64,000 nt of DNA. Source: Paracoccaceae bacterium. GTDB taxonomy: Bacteria > Pseudomonadota > Alphaproteobacteria > Rhodobacterales > Rhodobacteraceae. A program made the position numbers and the translations under genes. Shown in pieces: positions 6,773 to 15,858 of this stretch. The notes beneath the pieces are model-generated. The model saw only the letters and a program-made list of their open reading frames with translations, was not told where the DNA came from and made no database searches. The stretch spans positions 208,611-272,610 of the forward strand of contig JAMWZC010000003.1 in the NCBI GenBank assembly GCA_024304985.1. The letters run 5' to 3'. The stretch's first letter is position 1. Every line of letters begins with the position of its first letter.

Positions 6773-8191
6773 TCAGGCGCGGCGCAGCACCGCGCCGGGG
6801 TTGAGGATACCCGCCGGGTCCAGGGTCGCCTTGATGGCGCGCATCATCTCGAGCTTGACCGGATCGCCATAGCGTTCCAGATCGTCGATCTTGAGCCGCC
6901 CGATCCCGTGTTCGGCGCTGACCGAGCCGCCCATCTCATGCACCAGATCGTGCAGCACATGTTTCACATGATCGCGGACATCCAGATGGTCGGCGCGCGA
7001 TTTTCCGGGCAAGGGAAAGACGTTGTAATGCAGGTTGCCATCGCCCAGATGACCGAAGCAATTGATGCGGAAATCACCAATCCCGGCGATCAGACCATCG
7101 GCGCGGCGGATGAATTCGGCCACCAGCCCAAGAGGCAGCGAGATATCGTGACTTGAGACGGCGCCGACGCGGCGGTTCGCCTCGGGGATCTGTTCGCGCA
7201 CTTCCCAGAACTGATGCCTCTGCGTTTCGGATTGGGCGATCATGCCGTCACTGACCAGACCGGCTTCTGCCCCGCGTTCGAACAGGGTTTCCAGTGCCGT
7301 GGCGGGATCGAGGCCATGGGCAAGCCCCACGTCGATCAGCACGAACCAGTCGGGGGTCTCGGCGAAGGGTTGGCGGATATCGGGCAGGGTCTCGGTCAGG
7401 AAATGCAGGCCATTGGCATGCATCAACTCGAAGGCGCTGACCCCCTCGCCCATCAGGTCGCGCGCCATGGACAACAGCGTCAGGGCGGCGGCGGGGCTTT
7501 CGACCACCATCAGCGCCGTTCCCTCGCCCGCGGGACGCGGCACCAGTTTGAGGCTGGCCGCCGTGATCACGCCCAGCGTGCCTTCGGACCCGATCATCAG
7601 ATGGCGCAGGTCATAGCCGGTATTGTCCTTGCGCAGGCGCGACAGGCCGTTCCAGATGCGGCCATCGGCCAGCACCACCTCGACCCCCAGACAGAGGTCG
7701 CGCGCATTGCCATAGCGCAGCACATTGACGCCGCCCGCATTGGTGGCAAGGTTGCCGCCGATCCGGGCCGAGCCCTTGGCCGCGATGCTGAGTGGGAAAA
7801 GCCGGTCCACCGCCGTCGCCGCATCGTGGATATCAGACAGGATCGCTCCCGCCTCGACCACCATCACGTTCTCTTCGGGGTAAACCGCGCGGATCGCCGT
7901 CATCCGCTCCAGCGACAGGAGCAGCGGCGCGGGCCCGTCGGGCATGATCTGCCCGCCGACCAGCCCGGTGCCCCCGCCATAGGGCAGAACACCGACGCGG
8001 GCGGCGGTGCAGGTGCGCAGCACGGCAGCGACTTGTTCCACCGTTTCAGGCGCGACGATCAGCCCGGCATGGCCAGCCCAGCGGCCGCGCGGTTCTTCCA
8101 GATAGGCGGGTGTCACCTCGCGGAAGGCGCGGTCGGGCAGATGATCGCGCAAGGCGCGGGCGAGGTCGGGTGTGGCGGGGTTCAGCGTCAT
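6773..8191 (-). CDS. FAD-linked oxidase (GlcD / D-2-hydroxyglutarate dehydrogenase type)
   Basis: Product of 472 residues from the ATG at 8191 (MTLNPATPDLARALRDHLPD). The N-terminal FAD domain has the PP-loop region VLPYGGGTGLVGGQ and SARIGGNLATNAGGVNVLRYGNARD; the C-terminal cap ends in GGSVSAEHGIGRLK and LDPAGILNPGAVL. These are hallmarks of the VAO-type family oxidising 2-hydroxy acids such as D-lactate, glycolate or D-2-hydroxyglutarate. No glcE/glcF partners are present, so a single-subunit enzyme is more likely than glycolate oxidase. Exact substrate not determinable. Confidence 0.88.
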   Translation of the reverse strand: MTLNPATPDLARALRDHLPDRAFREVTPAYLEEPRGRWAGHAGLIVAPETVEQVAAVLRTCTAARVGVLPYGGGTGLVGGQIMPDGPAPLLLSLERMTAIRAVYPEENVMVVEAGAILSDIHDAATAVDRLFPLSIAAKGSARIGGNLATNAGGVNVLRYGNARDLCLGVEVVLADGRIWNGLSRLRKDNTGYDLRHLMIGSEGTLGVITAASLKLVPRPAGEGTALMVVESPAAALTLLSMARDLMGEGVSAFELMHANGLHFLTETLPDIRQPFAETPDWFVLIDVGLAHGLDPATALETLFERGAEAGLVSDGMIAQSETQRHQFWEVREQIPEANRRVGAVSSHDISLPLGLVAEFIRRADGLIAGIGDFRINCFGHLGDGNLHYNVFPLPGKSRADHLDVRDHVKHVLHDLVHEMGGSVSAEHGIGRLKIDDLERYGDPVKLEMMRAIKATLDPAGILNPGAVLRRA

Positions 8192-8232
8192 GAACAAGGT
8201 TCTATCACGCCGCCCGCCGCCGTCCAGCGCGA

Positions 8233-9063
8233 CTAGTCCGCGTCCTGCAAAAGCTGCGGGCGAAGCACAACAATCGTGGGCTGGCGCGGCAGGTTGGCCA
8301 GGGACAGCTCGAGGCTGCTCTCGCCTGCGTCGATCACGGCGAACTGCGTGCTCATCCCGTCCACAAAGGCGCGCAGCGTGCCATCGCCGAACCAGTGCAT
8401 CGGGATCACCACCGAGGAGCGTAGCCGTCCCACCACCCGCATCATCGTCGGCAGGTCCAGCGTCAGGCCGCCGTCCACCGGCGCCATGACCACGTCGAGC
8501 CGCCCGATGGCGGCATATTGTTCGGGGCTGGGTTCCTGATGCAGATGGCCCAGATGCCCGATGCACAGGCCCGCCACTTCAAAAATGAAGATGGAATTGC
8601 CCCGCGCCTCGACCCCGCGGAAGGACCTGATGTCGGTGGGCACGTTGCGCACCAGCATCTCGCCCAGATCCAGATAATGATCGACCCCTTCCCCGAAGAC
8701 CTCACCCCAGCCGCGCAGGACATGGGGAATGGCCGGGTCTGGTGCCGATGTCCAATGGGTCGAATGGGCGTGGTTCATCGTCACGATATCGGGGATCAGA
8801 TCGACATTGCCGATGAAGCCCGTGAAATCCGTGACCGCGTTCAGCCCGCCCGTGGTCTGGATCAGGAACGAGGCATGGTCGATGTAATTGATCCGCACGG
8901 TATCGGCGGGCAGCGGGTCGCGGAAGCTGGCCTGATGCAGGTATTCCAGACCGGGGGCGGCATCAGCGACCGCGATACAATGGCTGGGGATGCGATCCTG
9001 CGCCTGCGCGGAGGCGGCTATGAGCGAGACTGCAAGGGCAAGAACGGGCATGTGACGGATCAT
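8233..9063 (-). CDS. Periplasmic metallo-beta-lactamase fold protein
   Basis: Product of 276 residues with signal peptide MIRHMPVLALAVSLIAASAQA and an AGGAGG site eight bases before the ATG. The domain begins VRINYIDHASFLIQTTGGLNAVTDFTG, like UlaG-type lactonase relatives. The expected HxHxDH metal motif reads H98-A-H100-S-T-H103, with Thr where Asp is normal. Later GHLGHLH and MHW may give further ligands. An altered or single-metal site is therefore possible. It is an isolated gene; substrate unknown. Known relatives are cytosolic, so export is notable. Confidence 0.8.
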   Translation of the reverse strand: MIRHMPVLALAVSLIAASAQAQDRIPSHCIAVADAAPGLEYLHQASFRDPLPADTVRINYIDHASFLIQTTGGLNAVTDFTGFIGNVDLIPDIVTMNHAHSTHWTSAPDPAIPHVLRGWGEVFGEGVDHYLDLGEMLVRNVPTDIRSFRGVEARGNSIFIFEVAGLCIGHLGHLHQEPSPEQYAAIGRLDVVMAPVDGGLTLDLPTMMRVVGRLRSSVVIPMHWFGDGTLRAFVDGMSTQFAVIDAGESSLELSLANLPRQPTIVVLRPQLLQDAD

Positions 9064-9123
9064 GGCAGGTCCTCCTGATGATCAGGATAGCGCGGCCGCG
9101 TCGCCTGTCACCTCACCTTGCCG

Positions 9124-9145
9124 TTTCTTCTTGCCAAAAATATCC
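9124..9145 (-). repeat. GGATATTT-n3-GCAAGAAGAA element, copy 2
   Basis: On the minus strand it reads GGATATTT-TTG-GCAAGAAGAAA. It lies 47 bases after the stop codon of the acetyltransferase gene ending at 9193, in that gene's sense direction. Confidence 0.75.
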
Positions 9146-9192
9146 GAAAACCACACCGCGCCCCTTGTGATGCCGCCGGATTGGGCAGAGCG

Positions 9193-9777
9193 TCAGCCCA
9201 CGTCGGTGCGACCGCGGCGGTCCATCCGCAGCGCGGAGTAGAGGACATGGGTGCGCCAGCGCCCGCCGATTTGCAGATAGCTTTGCGCCACGCCCTCGTA
9301 TTTGAAGCCGCATTTTTCCAGCAGGCCGCGCGAGGGGGCGTTTTCGGGCAGGCAGGCCGCTTCGATCCGGCTGAGGTCAAGGCGGTGGAAGGCGTGATGC
9401 ACCATCGCCTCGATCGCCTCGCGCATATAGCCCTGCCGGGCATGGCTTTCGCCGATCCAGTAGCCCAGCGTGCCGGCCTGTGCGGGGCCGCGGCGGATGT
9501 TGTCCAGCGTGATCGCGCCCAGAAGCGAACTGTCCTCGCGCCGGATCAGGAAAAGCGGCAGGGCCGAGCCGTTGCTGATCGAGCGCTGCGCCCAGTAGAC
9601 GCGGTTGGTAAAGGCCTTGCGCGACAGATGGTCGGGGGCCCATGTCGGCTCCCACCGGGTCAGGAAACCTTCGCTGTCGCGGCGCAGGCTGGCCCAATCG
9701 CGGAAATCGGCATGGGCGGGCGGGCGCAGGGTCAGCCGCTCGGTTTCGATACGGACTTTCCGTCGGCCCAGCAGCAT
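9193..9777 (-). CDS. GNAT acetyltransferase, RimJ/RimL type
   Basis: Product of 194 residues. The opening KVRIETERLTLRPPAHADFRDWASLRRDS and the acetyl-CoA loop YWIGESHARQGYMREAIEAMVHHAF, followed by RIEAACLPENAPSRGLLEKCGF, are standard for ribosomal-protein N-terminal acetyltransferases of the RimJ group. Its ATG overlaps the stop codon of the M16 peptidase gene (ATGA), so it is the last gene of the thrC-M16 unit. The protein target cannot be deduced. Confidence 0.87.
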   Translation of the reverse strand: MLLGRRKVRIETERLTLRPPAHADFRDWASLRRDSEGFLTRWEPTWAPDHLSRKAFTNRVYWAQRSISNGSALPLFLIRREDSSLLGAITLDNIRRGPAQAGTLGYWIGESHARQGYMREAIEAMVHHAFHRLDLSRIEAACLPENAPSRGLLEKCGFKYEGVAQSYLQIGGRWRTHVLYSALRMDRRGRTDVG

Positions 9778-11039
9778 CAGGCCACGCGCCTGTCCTGAAG
9801 AGTCTGCCAGTCGGGGGCGGTCGAGATCGGGCCATAGAGCGCCAGCGCAGAGGGGGCATTGGCGATCATATGGGCGGCCATGGCGCGGACATCCTCGACC
9901 GTGACGGCGTCGATATGGTCCACCACCTCGGACAGGGGCGGGATGCGGCCCCAGACCTGCATCTGGCGCGCCAGACGTTCGGCCCGGTTCGACGGGCTTT
10001 CCAGCCCCATCAGAAGCCCGGCTTTCATCTGGGCGCGGGCGCGGGCGACTTCGGCCTCGGTCATGTCGTCAGCGGCGCGTTTCATCTCGTCCAGCGTGAT
10101 CGTGGTCAGATCGCCCAGATCCTCGGCCGAAGTGCCGGCATAGATCGTCATCATGCCCGTATCGGCATGCGCCCCCGCCTGCGCGAAGATCGTGTAGCAC
10201 AGGCCACGTTTTTCACGCACCTCCTGAAACAGGCGGCTCGACATGCCGCCGCCCAGGGCAGAGGCATAGATCTGCGCCGTATAGATCGCGGGATCAGTGT
10301 AATCGGGGCTTTCGAACGCCAGCGCGAAATGCGCCTGTTCCAACTGCTTCTCGACACGGTGTTCGCCACCCACGAAATGCGCGGGTGTCGGGTGATGCAG
10401 CCTGCCCTTGGGCAGATGGCCAAAGATCGCCTCGGCCTCGGCCACGATCTTGTCGTGATCCACCGCGCCTGCCGCGGACAGGATCATGTTCGCGGGGCTG
10501 TAATGTTCGGCCACGAAGCCTTGCAGGTCGGCGCGGTTGAAGGCGCGGATACGCTCGGTCGCACCAAGGATGGTGCGGCCCAGGGGCTGATCGGGATAGG
10601 ACTTCTCCTGCAGCCAGTCGAAGATCACGTCATCGGGCGTATCCAGCGCCTGCCCGATTTCCTGCAGGATCACGCCGCGTTCCACCTCGATCTCGCCGGG
10701 GTCGAACACCGGATTCAACACGATATCGGACACCACATCCAGCGCCAGCGGCACATCGGCCTCAAGCACGCGGGCGTAATAGGCGGTCGCCTCGCGCGAG
10801 GTATAGGCGTTGATGTAGCCGCCCACATCCTCGATCACCTCGGCGATTTCCAGCGCCGAGCGGCGCTTTGTGCCCTTGAAGGCCATATGTTCCAGAAAAT
10901 GGGCGATGCCGTTCTGTTCGGGGCGTTCATGCCGCCCGCCGGACAGAACCCAGATGCCGATGGCGGCGGATTGCAGCCCGTCCATCCGTTCTGTGACGAT
11001 ACGCAGGCCGTTTTCAAGAGTATGGGTACGGACGGTCAA
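9777..11039 (-). CDS. M16 family zinc peptidase (processing-peptidase-like)
   Basis: Product of 420 residues. The inverted zinc motif HxxEH is HFLEH at residues 47-51 (NGIAHFLEHMAFKGT). The C-terminal half has GGGMSSRLFQEVREKRGLCYTIFA, the usual substrate-binding segment. This single-chain type is close to mitochondrial processing peptidase beta and is conserved beside thrC in Rhodobacterales. The start codon is TTG overlapping the thrC stop (TTGA); no ATG lies close by and the sequence MTVRTHTLENGLRIV fits the family start. Weak start and coupling imply translation dependent on thrC. Confidence 0.9.
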   Translation of the reverse strand: MTVRTHTLENGLRIVTERMDGLQSAAIGIWVLSGGRHERPEQNGIAHFLEHMAFKGTKRRSALEIAEVIEDVGGYINAYTSREATAYYARVLEADVPLALDVVSDIVLNPVFDPGEIEVERGVILQEIGQALDTPDDVIFDWLQEKSYPDQPLGRTILGATERIRAFNRADLQGFVAEHYSPANMILSAAGAVDHDKIVAEAEAIFGHLPKGRLHHPTPAHFVGGEHRVEKQLEQAHFALAFESPDYTDPAIYTAQIYASALGGGMSSRLFQEVREKRGLCYTIFAQAGAHADTGMMTIYAGTSAEDLGDLTTITLDEMKRAADDMTEAEVARARAQMKAGLLMGLESPSNRAERLARQMQVWGRIPPLSEVVDHIDAVTVEDVRAMAAHMIANAPSALALYGPISTAPDWQTLQDRRVA

Positions 11040-12424
11040 TTGGAGATACGCTCTCTGATCAGGGATTCGATGGCGGCAAGGTCGTTGCCAATCCGGGTGA
11101 CACGCTCTGGCCGGTCGTAGAGATCGGCCATGCGTGGCGGCAAGGGCGGGCGCACAGCCGTCGCCGCCTCGACCGCATCGGGGAATTTCGCGGGATGGGC
11201 GGTGGCCAGCGTGATCATGGGCACAGAAGGATCACGCAAAGCCTCGGCCACATGCACGCCGACGGCCGTGTGGGGGCAGAGCAACTCGCCCGTAGTTTTC
11301 AGGGTGCGGCCTATTGTGGCGCTGGTCTCATCCTCGCCACAGCGCCCCGAGTCGAACGCCTCGCGCAGGGCTTGCATCGCGCCTTGGGAGACGGTGAAGC
11401 CACCTGCCTTCAGTTCGTCCATCAGTTGGGCCACGGCGGCACCGTCCTGGTTATAGGCGTAGAACAGCGCGCGTTCGAAATTCGAGCTGACCTGAATATC
11501 CATCGAGGGGCTGATCGAGGGGATCACCCCGTCGGGACGGTATTCGCCCCCCGACAGGCAGCGGTGCAAGATGTCGTTATGGTTCGTGGCCACGACCAGC
11601 CGGTCGATGGGCAGGCCCATGCGCTTGGCGATGTAGCCCGCGAAGATATCCCCGAAATTTCCCGTGGGCACGGTGAAGCTGACCTTGCGGTCAGGCGCGC
11701 CAAGGCTGGCGGCGGAGGTGAAGTAATAGACCACCTGCGCCAGCACACGCGCCCAGTTGATCGAGTTGACGCCGGCAAGGCGCACCCCGTCGCGGAAGGC
11801 GAAATCGTTGAACATATCCTTCACACGCGCCTGCGCATCGTCAAAATGGCCGTCGATGGCGAGGGCATGGACATTCGCCTCAACCGGCGTGGTCATCTGG
11901 CGGCGCTGCACTTCGGAGACGCGTCCGTGGGGGTAGAGGATGAACACATCCACGGCGTCCAGCCCCCGGAACGCCTCGATCGCCGCCGAGCCGGTATCGC
12001 CACTGGTGGCCCCAACGATGGTCACGCGGTCGCCAGAGCGACCCAAGGCCGCCTGGAACAGCTGACCGATCAGCTGCATGGCGAAATCCTTGAAGGCCAG
12101 CGTGGGGCCGTGGAACAGTTCGAGCAAATGATGGTTGCTATCCAGTTGCACCAAGGGCGCGCGGGCGGCGTGGCCGAAGCCTGCATAGGCGCGGGCGATG
12201 ATGCCTTCGAATTCGGTATCGGTGAAAGTGTCGCCGATATAGGGGCGCATGATGCGGAAGGCGGCGTCCTCATAGGACAGGCCAGCCAGCGCGCGGATAT
12301 CGGCCGTGCTCATGACCGGAATGGATTGCGGGAGGTAAAGCCCCCCATCGCGGGCAAGGCCGGTCAGCATCGCCTGCTCGAAGGTCAGAACGGGCGCGGT
12401 GCCACGGGTCGAGATATACTGCAC
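11036..12424 (-). CDS. thrC: Threonine synthase
   Basis: Product of 462 residues, starting with GTG (MQYISTRGTAPVLTFEQAMLTGLARDGGLYLP). Converts O-phosphohomoserine to threonine with PLP. The PLP lysine lies in FHGPTLAFKDFAMQLIGQLF; the phosphate-binding stretch is GATSGDTGSAAIEAFRG. The long N-terminal extension is that of the proteobacterial class. Overlaps the M16 gene by four bases and follows SURF1 by four bases, so it is part of the downstream oxidase operon or read-through unit. Confidence 0.95.
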   Translation of the reverse strand: MQYISTRGTAPVLTFEQAMLTGLARDGGLYLPQSIPVMSTADIRALAGLSYEDAAFRIMRPYIGDTFTDTEFEGIIARAYAGFGHAARAPLVQLDSNHHLLELFHGPTLAFKDFAMQLIGQLFQAALGRSGDRVTIVGATSGDTGSAAIEAFRGLDAVDVFILYPHGRVSEVQRRQMTTPVEANVHALAIDGHFDDAQARVKDMFNDFAFRDGVRLAGVNSINWARVLAQVVYYFTSAASLGAPDRKVSFTVPTGNFGDIFAGYIAKRMGLPIDRLVVATNHNDILHRCLSGGEYRPDGVIPSISPSMDIQVSSNFERALFYAYNQDGAAVAQLMDELKAGGFTVSQGAMQALREAFDSGRCGEDETSATIGRTLKTTGELLCPHTAVGVHVAEALRDPSVPMITLATAHPAKFPDAVEAATAVRPPLPPRMADLYDRPERVTRIGNDLAAIESLIRERISN

Positions 12425-12428
12425 TGTT

Positions 12429-13100
12429 TCAGCCTTTCGCGGGTTTGCGGATGCGCCACAGGAAGAAGCCGGTCATCACCACCCAGACGATGGCCAGACC
12501 GAACCACGTGACGGCATAGCCCAGATGATCGTTCGGGATGCCCGACGTGTCCACCGGCAGGGGCGACAGGGCGCTGTCCGGCAGCGACGTGGCGCGCGCG
12601 ACGATCAGAACGGGTTCGGTGCCCAGATGGTCCGCCATGCGCGGCAGATCACGGGCGAACCAGATATCGGCCCCCAGATCGGGTGCGGGGGTGTAGCTGT
12701 CCACCTCATCCGGCCAGTGCAGATTGCCCTGCACGGTGACCGGGTCTGCCGTATTGGCAGGGGTGGGAGACTGGATCGGCAGGAAGCCCAGATCGACCAT
12801 GATGCGACGCCCCTCGACGTCCATCGGGCGGATGATGCGATAGCCCGCGCCAACCTGCTTCTGGCTGACCAGCACCCGGATTGCAGGGTCCTGCAACTGT
12901 CCGGTGACCGAGACCGGCAGGTAGCGGTCGGCCTGCGGGTCGGGCTGCACGGGCAAGGCCACGGGGGCGGCGGTGATGCGCGCGTCGATATCGGCAAGGA
13001 TCGCCTCTTTCCACTCAAGGCGTTGAATCTGCCAGATGCCAAGGCCCACCAGCACGACCGTGCCGAGCAGTCCGAAGATCAGGGGAAGAAGAATACGCAT
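12429..13100 (-). CDS. SURF1 family protein, cytochrome oxidase assembly
   Basis: Product of 223 residues with two membrane helices, at the N-terminus (LLPLIFGLLGTVVLVGLGIWQIQRLEWK) and C-terminus (YAVTWFGLAIVWVVMTGFFLWR), flanking a periplasmic domain. GLGIWQIQRLEWK and the final HLGYAVTWFGLA are family signatures. SURF1 assists haem a insertion into the aa3 oxidase. It lies downstream of ctaE across a hairpin, and just ahead of thrC. Confidence 0.9.
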   Translation of the reverse strand: MRILLPLIFGLLGTVVLVGLGIWQIQRLEWKEAILADIDARITAAPVALPVQPDPQADRYLPVSVTGQLQDPAIRVLVSQKQVGAGYRIIRPMDVEGRRIMVDLGFLPIQSPTPANTADPVTVQGNLHWPDEVDSYTPAPDLGADIWFARDLPRMADHLGTEPVLIVARATSLPDSALSPLPVDTSGIPNDHLGYAVTWFGLAIVWVVMTGFFLWRIRKPAKG

Positions 13101-13126
13101 CGTATGGGCAAGCCCTTTGAACGTGG

Positions 13127-13151
13127 AAAGCGCGCGGGAGCCGCGCGCTTT
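13127..13151 (-). terminator. Strong hairpin between ctaE and SURF1
   Basis: AAAGCGCGCGG and CCGCGCGCTTT pair perfectly around a three-base loop, 65 bases past the ctaE stop. On the minus strand the second arm ends in TTT only, followed by CCAC. It may attenuate transcription into SURF1 and thrC or protect the upstream message. Confidence 0.7.
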
Positions 13152-13216
13152 GCTTTCTTTCGGTTTGTCAGCCGGATTTCAACCGCTAAAGCGCAGCGGG
13201 CCACCGGCCAGCGGGA

Positions 13217-14017
13217 TCAGCCGCCCCAGACATAGACGGCCGCGAACAGGAACAGCCAGACCACATCCACGAAGTGCCAGTACCAGGCTGCTGCCTCGAA
13301 GCCGACGTGTTTTTCCTGACTGAAATGGCCGCGCTGCAGGCGGATCAGGCAGACGAACAGGAAGATCGTGCCGATGATCACATGAAAGCCGTGGAAGCCC
13401 GTCGCCATGAAGAAGTTCGCGCCATAGATGTTGCCGGCAAAGCCAAAGGCCGCGTGGCTGTATTCATAGGCCTGGAAGCCGGTGAAGATCACGCCCAGGG
13501 CGATCGCGATGATCAGGCCCCATTTCATGTCCTCGCGGTTGTTCTCATGCACCAGCGCATGGTGCGCCCATGTGGCGGCGGCACCCGAGCACAGCAGGAT
13601 CAGCGTGTTGATCAGCGGCAAGTGCCATGGGTCGAATGTCTCGATCCCGACAGGCGGCCAGACGCCGTCCACGGCGGGGCTGAGCGGGCCCATCGGATAC
13701 ATGGCATGCTTGAAGAAGCTCCAGAACCAGGCCGCGAAGAACATCACTTCGGACATGATGAACAGGATGAAGCCATAGCGCAGGCCGATCCGCACCACGG
13801 GGGTGTGATCGCCTACCTGGCTTTCCGCTACGACATCGGCCCACCAGCCGAACATGACGTAGAGAACGCCGACAAGACCGGCAAGGAACATCCAGGGCAT
13901 CCCCTGGGACATCCACAGCACCGCCCCGTAGAGCATGACAAAGGCCGCAACTGCACCCATGAAGGGCCAAAGTGACGGGGCCAGAATGTGGTAATCGTGA
14001 TTTTTCTCGTGCGCCAT
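13217..14017 (-). CDS. ctaE: Cytochrome c oxidase subunit III
   Basis: Product of 266 residues with seven predicted membrane helices, ending [19 protein letters not shown], the conserved subunit III terminus. Other hallmarks are [12 protein letters not shown] at the start, [20 protein letters not shown], and [21 protein letters not shown] lies eight bases ahead of ATG. Structural subunit of the aa3 oxidase in the inner membrane, supporting proton uptake and stability. Last structural gene of the cluster before the hairpin. Confidence 0.96.
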   Translation of the reverse strand: MAHEKNHDYHILAPSLWPFMGAVAAFVMLYGAVLWMSQGMPWMFLAGLVGVLYVMFGWWADVVAESQVGDHTPVVRIGLRYGFILFIMSEVMFFAAWFWSFFKHAMYPMGPLSPAVDGVWPPVGIETFDPWHLPLINTLILLCSGAAATWAHHALVHENNREDMKWGLIIAIALGVIFTGFQAYEYSHAAFGFAGNIYGANFFMATGFHGFHVIIGTIFLFVCLIRLQRGHFSQEKHVGFEAAAWYWHFVDVVWLFLFAAVYVWGG

Positions 14018-14042
14018 CTTGTTTCCCTCGTTGGAAGGCTTC

Positions 14043-14627
14043 TTAGTTCAGGGTGGTATCCGCGTCCGTGGCGGCGGCGTCAAGCGCTGCCTGCTCCTCG
14101 GGCAATTCGGTTTCGTAGAAAGTGTAGGACAGTGTGATCTGTTTGACGTGCTGCCCGTCCCGATCCGTCACGATCTCGGGGTCGACGTAGAAGGTCACCG
14201 GCATCATGACCCGCTCGCCGGGTTGCAGCACCTGCTGTTCAAAGCAGAAACACTGGATCTTGCTGAAAAAGCCACCCGCTTCGTAGGGGGTGACATTGTA
14301 GGTCGCGGTGCCCGCGATGACACGGTCAGTGGGGTTATAAGCCTCATAGAAGGCCAGACCCGTTTCGCCGATGCGGATCTCCATCTGGCGTTCGACCGGC
14401 TTGAATTCCCACTGCATGTCGCGGTCCTTCGAAGCGTCGAAGCGCACGATGATGGTCTGCTCCAGCACGTCTTGCGGCGCGACCTCGGACACGCTGGTGG
14501 TGCCGCCAAAGCCAGTGACGCGGCAAAACCAGTCATAGAAGGGCACCGAAGCCCATGCGAGGCTGCCCATCACGACCACAAGGCCAAGCGTCTGGGCCAC
14601 AGTTTTGGATTTGGGGGACAGTGCCAT
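14043..14627 (-). CDS. ctaG: Cytochrome c oxidase assembly protein CtaG (Cox11)
   Basis: Product of 194 residues from ATG at 14627 ([44 protein letters not shown]); an upstream ATG at 14687 falls inside the preceding gene. One N-terminal membrane helix anchors a periplasmic immunoglobulin-like domain with the copper motif CFCFEQQ near residue 110, and PVTFYVDP. Delivers copper to CuB of subunit I. The order ctaB-small gene-ctaG-ctaE is conserved in the family. Confidence 0.95.
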   Translation of the reverse strand: MALSPKSKTVAQTLGLVVVMGSLAWASVPFYDWFCRVTGFGGTTSVSEVAPQDVLEQTIIVRFDASKDRDMQWEFKPVERQMEIRIGETGLAFYEAYNPTDRVIAGTATYNVTPYEAGGFFSKIQCFCFEQQVLQPGERVMMPVTFYVDPEIVTDRDGQHVKQITLSYTFYETELPEEQAALDAAATDADTTLN

Positions 14628-14628
14628 G

Positions 14629-14829
14629 TCAGTCTCCTTGAACCGCAGTTCCGCCGGTCGCCATTTCCGGGCGTGACACATGATCAAAGGCCTGCATCGG
14701 ATCGCCGCTGGTCACCTTGACCACGGTCAGGCCGAAAACGATGGCAATGAAGGCCAGCAGAACCAGTGCCAGACCGATGTTTCGTCCGGCGCGGCGGCGA
14801 TGCAACTCATGGGTGGCGCGAAAGCTCAT
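14629..14829 (-). CDS. Small membrane protein of the oxidase cluster (CoxF-like)
   Basis: Product of 66 residues with one membrane helix ([23 protein letters not shown]) after an Arg-rich cytoplasmic stretch ([12 protein letters not shown]). Its ATG overlaps the ctaB stop and its stop is one base from the ctaG start, so it is translated as part of the cluster. Proteins of this kind occupy the same slot in Rhodobacter and Paracoccus, with presumed assembly role. I recognise it by position and topology, not by a catalytic motif. Confidence 0.82.
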   Translation of the reverse strand: MSFRATHELHRRRAGRNIGLALVLLAFIAIVFGLTVVKVTSGDPMQAFDHVSRPEMATGGTAVQGD

Positions 14830-15767
14830 CCCCAGCCTCCCAGGCCATAGGGACGCAGCGCGGCTTCCAGCAGGATCGCGCCGAAATGCAGGAAGAGATA
14901 CAGCAGCGACAGACCGAAGAAAGACTTCTCAACCTTGTACTTGTCGGCCTGCGACACGTCCTCGTCACGCCGCCAGATGCGCCATGCGCCCAGCAGGAAC
15001 AGTCCGTTCAGCACCAGCGACACCGCCAGATAGACCGGGCCACCGATGGAGGTGAACGCCGTGCCCACGGCAAGCGGCGCCAGCAGGACAGTATAGGCGA
15101 GGATATGGTTGCGGGTCACGCGGCGGCCATGGGTGACCGTCAGCATCGGCACGCCCGCCTTTTCGTAATCCGCGTTCATGAAGAGCGCCAGCGCCCAGAA
15201 ATGCGGCGGGGTCCACATGAAGATCAAGAGGAACATCAGCACGGATTCAAGGCCGATCCCACCGGTCGCCACCGCCCAGCCGATCATCGGGGGGAAAGCC
15301 CCCGCCGCACCGCCGATGACGATGTTCTGCGGGGTCCAGCGCTTCAGCCACATCGTGTAGACGACGGCATAGAAGAGGATCGTGAAGGCCAGCAAGCCGG
15401 CGGCCACCAGGTTGGAGGCCAGCGCCAGCATCACCACGGCAAAGCCGGACAGGGCCACGCCGACGGCCAGCGCCTCACCGGGGGCGACCTTGCCCGCAGG
15501 CACGGGCCGCTTGGCGGTGCGCTTCATCACCGCGTCGATATCGGCATCCCACCACATGTTCAACGCGCCCGAGGCCCCTGCCCCCACCGCGATGAACAGG
15601 ATCGAGGCAAAACCGATCATTGGATGCACACCGACCGGAGCGGCCAACAGGCCAACGAGTGCGGTGAACACGACAAGCGACATCACCCGCGGCTTCAGCA
15701 GCGCGACATAGTCGCCGAAGCTGGCCTCAGTCTCGAGAGTGTGGGTGTTGATGCTTGCGTCGGTCAT
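14826..15767 (-). CDS. ctaB: Protohaem IX farnesyltransferase (haem O synthase)
   Basis: Product of 313 residues with about nine membrane helices. Attaches a farnesyl group to haem b, giving haem O, the first step to haem a. UbiA-type polyprenyl motif [21 protein letters not shown] (residues about 75-95) and the second Asp-rich loop near [14 protein letters not shown] are visible, as is [18 protein letters not shown]. Follows ctaC across a hairpin and overlaps the next gene by four bases. Confidence 0.96.
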   Translation of the reverse strand: MTDASINTHTLETEASFGDYVALLKPRVMSLVVFTALVGLLAAPVGVHPMIGFASILFIAVGAGASGALNMWWDADIDAVMKRTAKRPVPAGKVAPGEALAVGVALSGFAVVMLALASNLVAAGLLAFTILFYAVVYTMWLKRWTPQNIVIGGAAGAFPPMIGWAVATGGIGLESVLMFLLIFMWTPPHFWALALFMNADYEKAGVPMLTVTHGRRVTRNHILAYTVLLAPLAVGTAFTSIGGPVYLAVSLVLNGLFLLGAWRIWRRDEDVSQADKYKVEKSFFGLSLLYLFLHFGAILLEAALRPYGLGGWG

Positions 15768-15827
15768 GTCTTTTCCCGTTTCGGGTCAACTCTGGCAAAG
15801 GAGCCATATGGCCCCTTGCGGTCCTGA

Positions 15828-15846
15828 GGGCGGGAATATCCCGCCC
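15828..15846 (-). terminator. Hairpin between ctaC and ctaB
   Basis: GGGCGGG and CCCGCCC pair around AATAT, 13 bases after the ctaC stop. On the minus strand no long T run follows. Such hairpins after the subunit II gene can partially terminate, giving more subunit II message than assembly-factor message; this effect is inference. Confidence 0.6.
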
Positions 15847-15858
15847 TTCGGGTCTGCG

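Noticed and set aside
9642-11120. Plus-strand open frame of 492 residues opposite the M16 peptidase
   Set aside because: The minus-strand gene has HFLEH and full M16 homology; the plus frame is an antisense artefact of high third-position GC.
14629-14829. Small frame between ctaB and ctaG as spurious
   Set aside because: Kept as a gene: it has a clear membrane helix, ATGA coupling with ctaB and a one-base gap to ctaG, and matches the position of CoxF-like genes in relatives.
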